Shown: positions 34,568 through 43,717, counted from the first letter of the stretch. The stretch is 61,453 nucleotides of DNA from Pseudomonadota bacterium (GCA_023417315.1 JAEZFW010000005.1:1-61453); one strand, 5' to 3'. The notes: generated from the sequence alone by a model not told the origin. Translations and numbers: made by a program.

Positions 34568-35878
34568 CTACTTGTTCGTGAGCCGCATTAGCAATACCGC
34601 TAAGCGCTGCGCCTGAATCTGGAATGTCCGAACGTCGGCGAACTCGTCCGGCGTATGCGATTCGCCGCCGAGCCAGCCGAGGCCATCGATCGCCATATCC
34701 ACATGATCCGCAGCGAACGAGACATCCGCTGCGCCTGCATTGCGAGGGTTCACTGCTGTCACGGGACCGAAGCCGAGGTCGCGGCTCACGGCGTCATAGA
34801 GGCTGAGCAGTCGCTTGTTGCCCTCGGTCGGCGCCATCGGCGGATAACTGTCGTCGAATTCGATCGTCGCTTTGGTGCCGGGTAGATGATCCGCAACGAT
34901 CTTACGCATCTTCGCCTTTGTGGCCTCGCGCTGTTGCACTGTAATGGCTCGCAAGTCTCCAGATGCCACCGCGACCGGCGCGACGATGTTGTCTTTGCCT
35001 GACGTTTCGGCGCGCAGCGGCTCCGCAACGAACTCGAGCTGAGTGCTGCCCGCGATCAGCCCCGGATTAAAGGTGAGAAGATCATCGCCCCGCAACTCTT
35101 CGTAGAAGCGGTGGAGGATGCGTGCGAGCTCGTTGATCGCACCGGCGCCGACTTCGTCCGTGAAGATCTGGGATGAGTGAGCACTCTTTGCGTCCACCTT
35201 GATCTGCCAGCGGCTCGAGCTACGGCGTGCGATAACTGCCGATTTCGGATCATCCGCCGCATTCTCGAGACCGATCGCAATATCCGCGGCTTTCGCAGCC
35301 TCGATGAGCGTCTTGCGTGCAAGATCGATCGGTGCGCCGGCGTCTTCCTCGTCTCCGTGCAGTATGACCGTGATTCGCAGCCGATCGAGGGCCCTAGCGT
35401 TCTGTAGGGCACCGAGCGCCGCGAGGCCCACGACGATGCCGCCTTTCATATCGGCAGTCGCGGGACCCTTGGCGATGTGATCGCGCAGCTCGAAGCGTTG
35501 GAATGGATGGTCCGCTTCAAAGACAGTATCGAGATGTCCAATGAGCAGCACATGAGGCCCCGTGCGGCCGCGCTCAGCGATCAAGTGGCCAGCTCGTCCG
35601 AACGTGCTGCCATCTTCCCAACGCGTTTCGAATCCGAGCGCCTCGAAATGAGGACGAAGCAGATCCGCTACTCCCCGAACACCTGCGAAATTCATCGTGC
35701 CGCTGTTGACGTCGACGAGCTCCCGTAGAAGCTCTACAGCGGTTGGCTCGTATGTTTGTACATACTCGACCGCGGTCTTCTCAGCGCGATCGCTCACTGC
35801 AGCCGATGCACTCCAGCTCATCGCAGCGATGAGGATCCCGAAAAACCTCACAGGGTTCGCTTTCAAAACGTCTCGCAC
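34568..35878 (-). CDS. M20 family metallopeptidase, glutamate carboxypeptidase (CPG2)-like, exported
   Basis: The 436-residue product has a signal peptide (ILIAAMSWSASA) and the two-zinc M20 framework. The first metal motif is LLIGHLDTVFEADHP, the bridging Asp is in GPATADMKGG, the catalytic Glu pair is in LHGDEEDAG and the distal His is in GGESHTPDEF. A dimerisation domain lies between. It resembles Pseudomonas carboxypeptidase G2, which removes C-terminal Glu from folates and peptides; the substrate here is not certain. It is divergent from the MBL gene, with only 66 bases between starts. Confidence 0.88.
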   Translation of the reverse strand: MRDVLKANPVRFFGILIAAMSWSASAAVSDRAEKTAVEYVQTYEPTAVELLRELVDVNSGTMNFAGVRGVADLLRPHFEALGFETRWEDGSTFGRAGHLIAERGRTGPHVLLIGHLDTVFEADHPFQRFELRDHIAKGPATADMKGGIVVGLAALGALQNARALDRLRITVILHGDEEDAGAPIDLARKTLIEAAKAADIAIGLENAADDPKSAVIARRSSSRWQIKVDAKSAHSSQIFTDEVGAGAINELARILHRFYEELRGDDLLTFNPGLIAGSTQLEFVAEPLRAETSGKDNIVAPVAVASGDLRAITVQQREATKAKMRKIVADHLPGTKATIEFDDSYPPMAPTEGNKRLLSLYDAVSRDLGFGPVTAVNPRNAGAADVSFAADHVDMAIDGLGWLGGESHTPDEFADVRTFQIQAQRLAVLLMRLTNK

Positions 35879-35944
35879 AGTGGAATTTCACCTTCGCTGT
35901 GATTCGCCGCATGATACGCGAGCGGGCAGTTCCCAAGTGCTGTG

Positions 35945-37054
35945 ATGAAAGAATCCGATTCCTCTGCGACTTCCGCCGGCGAGCTTCCTTCCGTCACTGC
36001 GGAAGGCGAGGCATTGCCATCTGATCCTCAGCGGATCAGGTATTCGGATGTAAGCGCACCGGCGTTCGGCGCGCATACGCGAATCGCGCCCGGGGTCCTT
36101 TGGTCGCGCGTGCCGCTGCCGATCGATCTCAACCACATCAATGTCTGGTTGCTCGATTCCTCTGATAGCTACCTCCTCGTCGACACCGGTATGTCTGCTT
36201 CGATGTGCAAGGAGGCTTGGGATCGCCTACATCAGAGCCTTTTCGAGCAGCGTGCACCGAGCGCGTTGTTCGTCACTCACGTGCACCCCGATCACATCGG
36301 TCTTTCAGGTTGGCTGCAAGAGCGCTATGCCATTCCGGTGTGGATGTCCGAGCGATCGAACGAGCTCGCTCAGGCCGTGTACGGCGCACGATCGCCTACG
36401 AGTGCGGAGATCGAGGCCTTCCTCCGTACTCACGGGCTCACGGACTCAACGATTTTGCAGCCGATGTTCAAGCCGGAACGTTTCGCGCGGATGATGACGG
36501 GCATGCCGCGTGTGGAGCGTTTCGTCGCGGACTCCGAGCGCGTCCAATGGCACGAGAGCGAGTGGACCGCACTGCGCACGGACGGGCATGCTGACGGTCA
36601 TCTGTGTCTCTGGAACGATCGTGAGCACATCTTGATCAGCGGCGATCAAGTGCTGCCGACGATCTCGTCCAACATCAGCATCATGTTCCAGCAACCGAAT
36701 GCCAATCCGCTGGGTGACTATCTCTCCTCGCTCGAGCGCTTGCGCGAGCTACCCGCTGACACGTTGGTGCTTCCGTCGCACGGGCGACCGTTCTATGGAT
36801 TGCAGCAACGGATCGACGATCTGCGAGCGCACCATGAAGCCCAGCTCGCGAAGCTGAGGGCCGCCTGCCTGCGCCCGCTGAGCGCGTGCGACGCGCTGCC
36901 GGTTCTATTTCGGCGCGAGCTTGCCGGAATGCACTTCCTGCTCGCGCTCGGCGAAGCCGTCGCGCATCTGGAGTACCTGGCGCATCGAGGTGACCTTGAG
37001 CGAGAGATGCGAGGTGCGGTGGTGAAATATCAGCTTACGACGAAGAAAGAGTAG
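35945..37054 (+). CDS. MBL-fold metallo-hydrolase
   Basis: A 369-residue cytosolic metallo-beta-lactamase-fold protein. Metal ligands are seen in THVHPDHIGLSG (HxHxDH, residues about 117-122), TDGHADGHLCL (about 218) and the late LPSHGRPF. A helical C-terminal domain (about residues 270-369) resembles that of YcbL-like or glyoxalase-II-like relatives with an extra tail. The reaction is unknown; a thioester or glyoxalase-type substrate is possible. The ATG at 35945 is chosen over the GTG three bases earlier. Its stop TAG lies in the arm of element J. Confidence 0.85.
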   Translation: MKESDSSATSAGELPSVTAEGEALPSDPQRIRYSDVSAPAFGAHTRIAPGVLWSRVPLPIDLNHINVWLLDSSDSYLLVDTGMSASMCKEAWDRLHQSLFEQRAPSALFVTHVHPDHIGLSGWLQERYAIPVWMSERSNELAQAVYGARSPTSAEIEAFLRTHGLTDSTILQPMFKPERFARMMTGMPRVERFVADSERVQWHESEWTALRTDGHADGHLCLWNDREHILISGDQVLPTISSNISIMFQQPNANPLGDYLSSLERLRELPADTLVLPSHGRPFYGLQQRIDDLRAHHEAQLAKLRAACLRPLSACDALPVLFRRELAGMHFLLALGEAVAHLEYLAHRGDLEREMRGAVVKYQLTTKKE

Positions 37055-37155
37055 CCACAAAGAGCACAAAGAGCACAAAGTCAGAAACGGAGGTGCTTCA
37101 CTCATTCTCTCGTCCTTCGTGTTCTATGTGTTCTATGTGTTCTTTGTGGCTACTC
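37049..37155. repeat. Paired inverted element J (GCACAAAGA unit)
   Basis: The left arm, 37049-37086, runs AGAGTAGCCACAAAGAGCAC… and ends GTCAGAA. The right arm, 37114-37155, has TGTTCTATG units and ends TTTGTGGCTACTC. The outer ends are exact complements, while the inner units have partly diverged (ACAAAGA versus TCTATGT). The spacer is 27 bases. It lies between convergent genes. Confidence 0.85.
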
Positions 37156-37183
37156 TATTCCTTCTAATGCGAACGAGGTTTCC

Positions 37184-37924
37184 TCATCGCTCGACCTTCT
37201 CGTCAGCTGCGCGGGCGCTCGAGCCGGGTCGCTCGCCCGAGAACTTGATCGGCGTGGCCCCTTCAACTTTGCCGATTTTGGCTGTGTCGCTGACGTAGAG
37301 CTCGACTTCGCGCTCGAACGTCAGAGTGCCTTCGACTACAGCGCCGGGGCCGATCGTGATCTTGGGCTTGCGCTTGTTGCTATTGAAGAATCCGAAGTTG
37401 CGGTTCTTCTTCACGAGGATTCCTCCGCTCACGTGCGATCGCGCGCCGACGTCGATGTTTCCATTGACGGTTTCCAAGCCGTCGCCCACCCGCGCTTCTT
37501 CTAGCGAGATCGAGCCGTTGACAGTTTCCACGTGGCCGCGCACGGAGCTTTGTCGAGAGAGGGTAATCGCGCAGTTCACGCAGGACGCGTCGCCATCGAC
37601 TTCTGAGCTCGCCCCGACGCGCAAGCTGCCATTAACCGATTCCAGGCCCTTCGCTTTGACCGATTCTTCGAGCGTCACCCCGCCGTTCACGGTATCGACG
37701 ACCCCCACGCTCGAACGTGCGCCAATGTGAATCGAGCCATTCACCGTATCGACGTCCTCGGCCGTAACACCCTCTTCCAGTCGAACCGAGCCGTTGACCG
37801 AGGAGACTTCACCGACCGTTTGGCCCGCCTCGATTCGAATGGCTCCGTTGACCTTCGAGACATCGTTGTCTGCGTGTGCCATCCAGGATAGACAAATGAG
37901 TGCGCCGGCTATGATGGTTCTCAT
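37184..37924 (-). CDS. Exported beta-repeat protein (VNGSI repeats), DUF4097/bactofilin-like
   Basis: A 246-residue protein with a signal peptide (IIAGALICLSWMAHA) and about eight tandem repeats of some 18 residues. Each contains VNGS-(I/V)-x-(L/I)-x-x-x-x-x-V, with hydrophobic residues at alternate positions, predicting a right-handed beta-helix. The last part (KITIGPGAVVEGTLTFEREVELYV) resembles polymer-forming bactofilin-like sheets. A single CVNC replaces VNG in one repeat and could form a disulfide. Probably a periplasmic or surface structural protein; no enzymatic motif. Confidence 0.7.
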   Translation of the reverse strand: MRTIIAGALICLSWMAHADNDVSKVNGAIRIEAGQTVGEVSSVNGSVRLEEGVTAEDVDTVNGSIHIGARSSVGVVDTVNGGVTLEESVKAKGLESVNGSLRVGASSEVDGDASCVNCAITLSRQSSVRGHVETVNGSISLEEARVGDGLETVNGNIDVGARSHVSGGILVKKNRNFGFFNSNKRKPKITIGPGAVVEGTLTFEREVELYVSDTAKIGKVEGATPIKFSGERPGSSARAADEKVER

Positions 37925-38013
37925 GGTGGTCCTTTCAATTCTGTTGCCCCAATGCGCGTGGCCGCGCTGTTACACCTTGGACGCGGAGAATGGCAAAAGG
38001 GTTGCACAAGGCA

Positions 38014-38139
38014 GGCGCTGGGCACTGGGCTCTGGCAAGATGAAGAAAGTCCACTCGCCTCCAATGTGCTGTTACGGTGATCTTCTCTGGCCAGAGCCCA
38101 GAGCCCAGCGCCCGTTACCTTGAGCCCAGACCCAGAGTC
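38014..38139. repeat. Paired inverted element K (GGGCTCTGG unit), in a divergent gap
   Basis: The left arm, 38014-38039, is GGCGCTGGGCACTGGGCTCTGG. The right arm, 38083-38139, is TCTCTGGCCAGAGCCCAGAG… with further GAGCCCAGA copies. The spacer is 43 bases. It is the second member located between two gene starts. Confidence 0.8.
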
Positions 38140-38149
38140 CCCCAACAAA

Positions 38150-38599
38150 ATGAACCCCACGCACGCCACCTCAGTTGCCCAAGTCATTCAGCTCGCAGTT
38201 GCACCGGTCTTCCTTCTGGCTGGGGTGGGCGCCACGCTGAACGTGCTGGCGACGCGCATTGGGCGCATCATCGATCGAGCAAGGCTCATGGAGGCGGAGC
38301 TTCTGACCGCCTCTCCAGAGTACGCTGAGGATCTCCATCAGCGGCTGAAAGTGCTTTCGAAGCGCGCCTCCCTCATCAACCGGGCCATAGCGCTGTGCGT
38401 CTTGTGCGGTCTGCTCGTCTCTTTGGTGGTTGCCGCGCTGTTCGTCAGCTCAGCGCTGCAATTGGAGCTCGCACTGCCGATCGCGGTGGTATTCGTTGTG
38501 GCATTGCTCAGCCTTGCAGCCGCGCTCGTCTATTTTCTACGCGAAGTTTTCATCGCGACCGCCGCGCTCAGCTTCGGTGGCGTGAGGTTGCCTAAGTAG
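38150..38599 (+). CDS. DUF2721 family membrane protein
   Basis: The 149 residues contain three hydrophobic helices: AVAPVFLLAGVGATLNVLA, ALCVLCGLLVSLVVAALFV and LPIAVVFVVALLSLAAALVY. The DUF2721 hallmark TRIGRIIDRAR falls between the first two. Function is unknown. The upstream in-frame TTG at 38120 lies inside a repeat arm and is rejected in favour of the ATG at 38150. Confidence 0.8.
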   Translation: MNPTHATSVAQVIQLAVAPVFLLAGVGATLNVLATRIGRIIDRARLMEAELLTASPEYAEDLHQRLKVLSKRASLINRAIALCVLCGLLVSLVVAALFVSSALQLELALPIAVVFVVALLSLAAALVYFLREVFIATAALSFGGVRLPK

Positions 38600-38603
38600 G
38601 ATA

Positions 38604-38671
38604 GGTGTGTGGACGTTAGAAGCGCGACCCGTTTGTCCACGCCATTTCCTGACGTCTACGCCCACTCATCT
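38604..38671. repeat. Weak paired element L (unit about GTGGACGTTAGA)
   Basis: The left GTGTGTGGACGTTAGAAG (38605-38622) and right CTGACGTCTACGCCCACTC (38649-38668) are approximate complements after the DUF2721 stop. The inner left edge is TTAGAA. Pairing is poorer than in the other members. Confidence 0.4.
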
Positions 38672-38786
38672 GCACGGGCGCACAAGCGCGCCAGGTGCCC
38701 AAAACTGTCACTCCACAGCGACCTTTCGCATTCCGTGAACTATTGCTCAACGTGGATTTAGGCGAAGTCGGCATCATCGCGGATGC

Positions 38787-39287
38787 ATGGCCAATCAGCC
38801 TGAAATCTTCGTCCAATCCGACACTTTCGGCGCTTCGCGCGAAGCGGTGCTGCTCGTCGCCGAGTTGAGTGCTGCGTTGGCCGTATGCGTGTATGACGAT
38901 ACGCAGGGCGTGGGCGGCCTGCTCAATCTCAAGTACGCTGCCACGAGCGGCAATCAACCGATCGATCTGACCGACAACACGCTGAGCTCGACCCTGCTGT
39001 TGATGGATCGCTTTTGCAAGGAGCTGCGCTCGCTAGGAGCGCGCAAGCAAAGCTGGCGCGTGAGCATCTTTGCGCACACGCCTGAGCTTCCCAACATGAA
39101 AGATCCGGCGGCGACTGTCATCGATTTAGTGAAGGCGTATTTCGCCGATTCGCGTCTGCCCACCGAATGCAAAGAGTTTCATCGCGCGATAGGCATTGTT
39201 GTTCGCCTCGATGCGCGCGAGGGACGGCAGTGGGTGAACGGCACGCCTGGAGCCGCCTCGAGCGTTAGACTCGCCGCGCCCCTCTAG
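38787..39287 (+). CDS. CheD-like protein lacking the catalytic residues
   Basis: A 166-residue protein whose order of features follows CheD, the chemoreceptor glutamine deamidase. A strand-turn AALAVCVYDDTQGVGGLLNL corresponds to LGSCVAVCLYD…GGMNH in CheD, then a long helix (LLLMDRFCKELRSLGARKQS) and later VVRLDAREGRQWVNG. The catalytic Cys of GSC is Ala here, and the His of GGMNH is Leu. If the similarity is real, it is a non-enzymatic scaffold, perhaps binding a CheC-like partner. No chemotaxis gene is nearby. Family assignment is tentative. Confidence 0.5.
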   Translation: MANQPEIFVQSDTFGASREAVLLVAELSAALAVCVYDDTQGVGGLLNLKYAATSGNQPIDLTDNTLSSTLLLMDRFCKELRSLGARKQSWRVSIFAHTPELPNMKDPAATVIDLVKAYFADSRLPTECKEFHRAIGIVVRLDAREGRQWVNGTPGAASSVRLAAPL

Positions 39288-39343
39288 GTCGCTTTTCGAC
39301 CCGACCACCTGCCGGCCGTTTAGGTCGTCTAAGATGTGTCGGA

Positions 39344-40651
39344 ATGAATTCCGACCTAAACACACCGGCGGCAACCGATGCGTCGCGGCGACACGGCGAA
39401 GCCTCGTCCACGCCGCTATACAAATCTCTCTATTTCCAGGTTCTGATCGCGATTGCCATCGGTATCGCGCTCGGACATTTCTATCCGGAAATCGGTGCGG
39501 ACATGAAGCCTCTCGGAGATGGCTTCATCAAGCTGATCAAGATGCTCATCGCGCCTGTGATCTTCTGCACGGTCGTTGCCGGGATCGGCGGCATGGAAAG
39601 CATGAAAGAGGTCGGGAAGACGGGTGCTTACGCGCTCATCTACTTCGAGGTCGTGAGCTCAGTTGCGCTCATCGTCGGGTTGGTCGTCGTCAACGTGTTC
39701 CAGCCAGGCGCCGGAATGAATGTCGATGTGGCCACCTTGGACGCATCTGCCATTCAAACGTACGAGCGCGCGGCAGAAGAGCAGGACATCGTAGACTTCT
39801 TGCTTCGGATCATTCCTGAGACGTTCCTGGGCGCCTTCGCGACCGGCGATATTCTGCAGGTCCTGCTCATCTCGCTCTTGTTCGGCTTTGCGTTGCATGC
39901 TCTCGGAGAACGTGCGCGCGGCATCTATTCGCTCATCGACGACATCACCGCCGTGCTCTTTCGAATCGTTGCCATGGTAATGCGCGTGGCACCGATCGGT
40001 GCGTTCGGCGCAATGGCATTCACGATTGGGAAATACGGCGTGGGGTCGCTCGCGGCACTCGGCAAGCTGATGCTGTGTTTCTATGCGACGTGCCTGTTCT
40101 TCATCTTCTTCGTGCTCGGCGCGATCGCGCGACTGCACGGTTTCAGGATCACGAGACTCGTGCGCTATCTGCGAGACGAGCTCTTGATTGTCCTAGGGAC
40201 GTCGTCTTCCGAGTCCGTCCTGCCGCGGATGCTGTCGAAGATGGAGAACGTTGGGTGCGCGAAGTCCGTCGTCGGACTCGTCATCCCGACGGGCTACTCC
40301 TTCAATCTGGACGGTACGGCGATTTATCTAACAATGGCGGCGGTGTTCATCGCTCAGGCGACGAATACGCCCTTGGGGATTGTCGAGCAGCTGAGCTTAC
40401 TGGCTGTGCTCCTGATTACATCGAAAGGTGCCGCTGGCGTGACCGGGAGCGGGTTCATCGTCCTTGCCGCCACATTGTCTGCCGTCGGTACCTTGCCCGT
40501 CGCCGCACTGGCGTTGATTCTGGGCATCGATCGCTTCATGTCCGAGGCGCGAGCGCTCACGAACCTTGTGGGCAATGGCGTCGCCACACTGGTCGTCGCA
40601 AAATGGTGCGGCGCTTTGGATGAGGCGCGCTCCAAGCGCGAGTTAGGTTAG
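39344..40651 (+). CDS. Dicarboxylate/amino acid:cation symporter (DctA/GltP family)
   Basis: Sodium- or proton-coupled uptake of C4-dicarboxylates or glutamate. The 435 residues have about eight membrane spans plus re-entrant loops. HP1 is seen as LGTSSSESVLPRML, TM7 as TGYSFNLDGTAIYLTMAAVFIAQ (the NMDG-like coupling motif as NLDG) and HP2 as SKGAAGVTGSGF. An LIKMLIAPVIFCTVVAGI block is typical of DctA. The soluble N-terminal 25 residues are slightly long. Substrate choice between dicarboxylate and glutamate cannot be made with certainty. Confidence 0.9.
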   Translation: MNSDLNTPAATDASRRHGEASSTPLYKSLYFQVLIAIAIGIALGHFYPEIGADMKPLGDGFIKLIKMLIAPVIFCTVVAGIGGMESMKEVGKTGAYALIYFEVVSSVALIVGLVVVNVFQPGAGMNVDVATLDASAIQTYERAAEEQDIVDFLLRIIPETFLGAFATGDILQVLLISLLFGFALHALGERARGIYSLIDDITAVLFRIVAMVMRVAPIGAFGAMAFTIGKYGVGSLAALGKLMLCFYATCLFFIFFVLGAIARLHGFRITRLVRYLRDELLIVLGTSSSESVLPRMLSKMENVGCAKSVVGLVIPTGYSFNLDGTAIYLTMAAVFIAQATNTPLGIVEQLSLLAVLLITSKGAAGVTGSGFIVLAATLSAVGTLPVAALALILGIDRFMSEARALTNLVGNGVATLVVAKWCGALDEARSKRELG

Positions 40652-40666
40652 TCGCAGAGTGCAGAC

Positions 40667-41185
40667 ATGGGCTCGACGATAGACATTCAGCCGCTCGCCG
40701 GCGAGGAGGAGGTTCTTGCCTTAGCTGCGCTGGCGCGCGAGATCTGGAACGAGTACTACGTCGCGCTGATCGGACAGCCTCAGGTCGACTATATGGTGGC
40801 TCGGTTTCAGAGCCCAGAGGCGGTGCGCGACCAAATCGCGGCGGGCTATGAGTACTTCGTCGTGCGCTCGGACGGTCGTCTGATCGGCTACATCGCCCTG
40901 AAGGCAGATCCGCAAGGTGGTGGGCTTTTCATCAGTAAGCTTTATCTGCACAAATCGAATCGCGGTTCGGGAACCGGGCGCGCCTGCATGGAGTTCATTG
41001 AGCACCTTGCCCGTGAGCGTGGGCTGGCGCGGCTGTGGCTTACAGTCAACAAAGGCAACCCATCCGTCAAAGCGTACGAACGGTTGGGCTTCCGCATTGC
41101 CGCGGACATCGTCATCGACATTGGAAATGGCTTCGTAATGGACGATTATCGGATGGAGAAACTGCTGCTGCCGCCCGAGAAGTGA
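40667..41185 (+). CDS. GNAT family N-acetyltransferase
   Basis: A 172-residue GNAT protein. Motif A, the acetyl-CoA pyrophosphate loop, is seen as LYLHKSNRGSGTGRACMEFI (residues about 90-109). Motif B follows as LARLWLTVNKGNPSVKAYERLGF with a terminal DIVIDIGNGFVMDDYRMEK. The acceptor is unknown; the closing pattern is like small-molecule or RimI-like acetyltransferases. Its stop TGA is provided by the first GTGACG unit of element M. Confidence 0.85.
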   Translation: MGSTIDIQPLAGEEEVLALAALAREIWNEYYVALIGQPQVDYMVARFQSPEAVRDQIAAGYEYFVVRSDGRLIGYIALKADPQGGGLFISKLYLHKSNRGSGTGRACMEFIEHLARERGLARLWLTVNKGNPSVKAYERLGFRIAADIVIDIGNGFVMDDYRMEKLLLPPEK

Positions 41186-41330
41186 CGAGGTGACGGAGTG
41201 ACGAAGTCAGGATTGATTCAGCAGCGCTGCTCGACGCGTTCGTACATCGTCTGCTCGGGTGCTGTTTCTTCAAGTTCTGCGATTCGCTGAAGCTGTCGGT
41301 TCTGACTTCGTCACACCGTCACTTCGTCCC
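41181..41330. repeat. Paired inverted element M (GTGACGAAG unit)
   Basis: The left arm, 41181-41210, has GTGACGAGGTGACGGAGTGA and ends GAAGTCAG. The right arm, 41300-41330, has TTCTGACTTCGTCACACCGT and more. The spacer is 89 bases. The left arm begins with the stop codon of the GNAT gene. Confidence 0.9.
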
Positions 41331-41371
41331 TCGATCTCGTACCTGGTACTCCACTTTTATAGACTGAGCAC

Positions 41372-43645
41372 ATGAGCGTGTCGATCGACGAACATCCGTC
41401 CGATCACGAGAGCGCGCAGAGCGTTCTCGCCGGGTGGCTCGACGACTTCCAAGCGGGCCGCTGCGAGCGGGCCGATCTGGAAGAAGCGTTCATCTCTGTC
41501 TGCAGCAACGATCCTGAAGCGCCGTGGGATGCACTGTCGCTCCTCGATCGTTACCAACGTCTCGGTCGCGTGGACGCCGATCTCGCGCGCGAGCTGAAAT
41601 CGCGAATCTCGCAGATTGCGGTCGGCGCGCCTGCCGCCGCGGACGCGCATGCACCGCCGAAAGGTGTGACGAGCGGCACGCGCTGGCGGAAAGCAGTTGC
41701 AGAGCACGATGCTGAATCGAGCCACACCGATGACATCGAGCCTGCGCCCACTGCCGTGCGCAGCCCTGCCAAGGACGAAGCACTTGCACCGCGCATTCCA
41801 CTCCGCGATGCGGAAGCGGATGAAGAAGAGGTTGAGGAAGACGAAGAGGACGAGGAATCTCTTGATCCGGCGCCGACGGGCGCGCCCGGCGCGTCGCGGA
41901 GCACATTCGCAGAGCGCGCGCACGAGATTCGTAAGACCTCCGACGATGTCCGTAAGACCTCCGAACGGCGAGAGCAGCCGGCTCCGATCGTGCAGCGCGC
42001 GCGATCTGCACCGCCGAGCAGCGCTCCGCGCCCGGCACCAGCGCCTGCGATCCGCAGTCCGAGTGCGTCCGGGCCTCGTGTATTGCGTGAGCGTTACGAG
42101 CTTCTGTCTGTCTTGAGTCGCGGTGGCACGAGCACGGTCTACAAGGCGCTCGATCGGCACCGCGCGAACCTGTCCGAGTCCGCGCGCTACGTCGCAGTGA
42201 AGGTGCTGAACGCAACGTACGACTCGCACCCCGAAGCGCTGGCCGAGCTCGAGCGCGAGTTCCACCAAGCACAGTCTTTATCGCATCCGAACATCGCAAG
42301 CGTGTTCGATCTCGATCGTGACGGCAGCACGTATTTCATCGTGATGGAATTGCTGGAAGGCGAGTCGCTCGCGTCGGTCCTGCGGCGCCTTGCCGGTCAG
42401 CCGATGGCTCGCAAGAACGCGCTCGCGGTGATCGGTGCCATCGGCGCTGCCCTTGCACACGCCCATCGGCGTGAGATCGTTCACGGCGATCTGAAGCCAC
42501 GCAATGTGATGATCACGTGGAGTGGGGAAGTGCGCGTGATCGAGTTCGGCTTTGCACGCGCGGGCACGATGCAACACGGCGAGCTCGATGCCGAGCACGG
42601 CTCGGTTTCGATCGGTACGCCGGCTTACGCGAGTGCCGAACGCGTGCACGGAATGGATCCCGATCCCAGCGATGACGTGTATAGCCTCGCCTGCATCGCT
42701 TACGAGCTGCTCTCCGGTCGGCATCCATATGGAGGTCGATCCGCCTTTCTCGCTCGGGCACATGGTCGCCGAGCACAACGTGCACCCGGCCTGACCCACT
42801 CGCAATGGCACGCCTTGCAGCGCGCGCTCGCCTGGGATCGCGCGGATCGCAAGATCGACATCGTCGATCTCTTGGGTGCGCTCGGCACGAGCGAGGCAGG
42901 GCAAGATGCAGTGCCGCCCGAGTTGCTGTCCATTCCCGACGATGTGCGCGGTCGAAGATTACGCAAGCTCGGAGCGGTTGCCGCGGTTCTTCTTGTCGTT
43001 GCGCTCGCATTCTATTTCGTAACCCGTATTCCGCCCCCTGTGCAGAGCGTCGATGTGGGCGCGCTTCCTATACCCACACCGACAGAGAAAAAGCCGCAAT
43101 CGCCTCAGACAGAAACAAGCGATGGTGCGCCTACTCAGTCGGCGGGGAGCAATGTGCAGTCAGCGGCGCGACCAGCCGAGCCGCCTACGGCAGCATCGGC
43201 TCCGGAGCAAACCGAGTCACGGCCCCAAGCATCCGCTCGCTCCGAGGAGACGGTACCCGCGCAAGTATCGCGTCCGAGCGCACCGGCGCCAGTCGGAGCA
43301 CCGCCGGCAACGATCGGATTTGCGAAGGACACATTCGTCGTCACGGAGAGCGACAGCGCGGTCAGTCTCGAAGTCAAACGATCGGGCTCAGCCAGCCGCG
43401 CCATCAGCTTCCGATGGTCCTTGCGCAGCAACTCGGCAGAAGCGAGTTCGGACTTCGCCGCGATCGGCCCTGGTGTCGAGCAGATTCCGGCAGGAGCACG
43501 CAGTGCGACGATTCTGATTCCGATCGTGAGCGACGCGATCGTCGAAAACACCGAGCTGTTCTTGGTCGAACTAGAGCCGATGGGCGAGGGTGTGGCGCTC
43601 GGGGAGCTTGCTCACGCAGCAGTCATCATCGTGGATGACGACTAG
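41372..43645 (+). CDS. Membrane Ser/Thr protein kinase with extracytoplasmic Calx-beta domain and atypical DFG
   Basis: The 757-residue product is modular. Residues 1-235 are a helical then Pro/Ala/Asp/Glu-rich disordered region with an acidic block (EADEEEVEEDEEDEES). The protein kinase domain spans about 236-520: glycine loop LSRGGTSTVYK, VAVKV Lys, catalytic VHGDLKPRN near 370, and EFG in place of DFG near 391. One TM helix lies at about 533-553 (LGAVAAVLLVVALAFYFV). A Pro/Ser/Thr/Gln linker follows, and a C-terminal Calx-beta domain from about 645 ends in the calcium-site-like VDDD. The HGD for HRD and EFG for DFG changes raise doubt about activity. Confidence 0.85.
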   Translation: MSVSIDEHPSDHESAQSVLAGWLDDFQAGRCERADLEEAFISVCSNDPEAPWDALSLLDRYQRLGRVDADLARELKSRISQIAVGAPAAADAHAPPKGVTSGTRWRKAVAEHDAESSHTDDIEPAPTAVRSPAKDEALAPRIPLRDAEADEEEVEEDEEDEESLDPAPTGAPGASRSTFAERAHEIRKTSDDVRKTSERREQPAPIVQRARSAPPSSAPRPAPAPAIRSPSASGPRVLRERYELLSVLSRGGTSTVYKALDRHRANLSESARYVAVKVLNATYDSHPEALAELEREFHQAQSLSHPNIASVFDLDRDGSTYFIVMELLEGESLASVLRRLAGQPMARKNALAVIGAIGAALAHAHRREIVHGDLKPRNVMITWSGEVRVIEFGFARAGTMQHGELDAEHGSVSIGTPAYASAERVHGMDPDPSDDVYSLACIAYELLSGRHPYGGRSAFLARAHGRRAQRAPGLTHSQWHALQRALAWDRADRKIDIVDLLGALGTSEAGQDAVPPELLSIPDDVRGRRLRKLGAVAAVLLVVALAFYFVTRIPPPVQSVDVGALPIPTPTEKKPQSPQTETSDGAPTQSAGSNVQSAARPAEPPTAASAPEQTESRPQASARSEETVPAQVSRPSAPAPVGAPPATIGFAKDTFVVTESDSAVSLEVKRSGSASRAISFRWSLRSNSAEASSDFAAIGPGVEQIPAGARSATILIPIVSDAIVENTELFLVELEPMGEGVALGELAHAAVIIVDDD

Positions 43646-43717
43646 CAAAGCGCGAGAAGTGGTCCGCGGTTAATCAGCTCGGCGCTATCGTGCCCTTTCG
43701 GCGTAGGCTTCAGGTGT

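Noticed and set aside
38787..39287. Functional CheD deamidase
   Set aside because: The residues that correspond to the catalytic Cys and His are Ala and Leu, and no chemotaxis genes are nearby.
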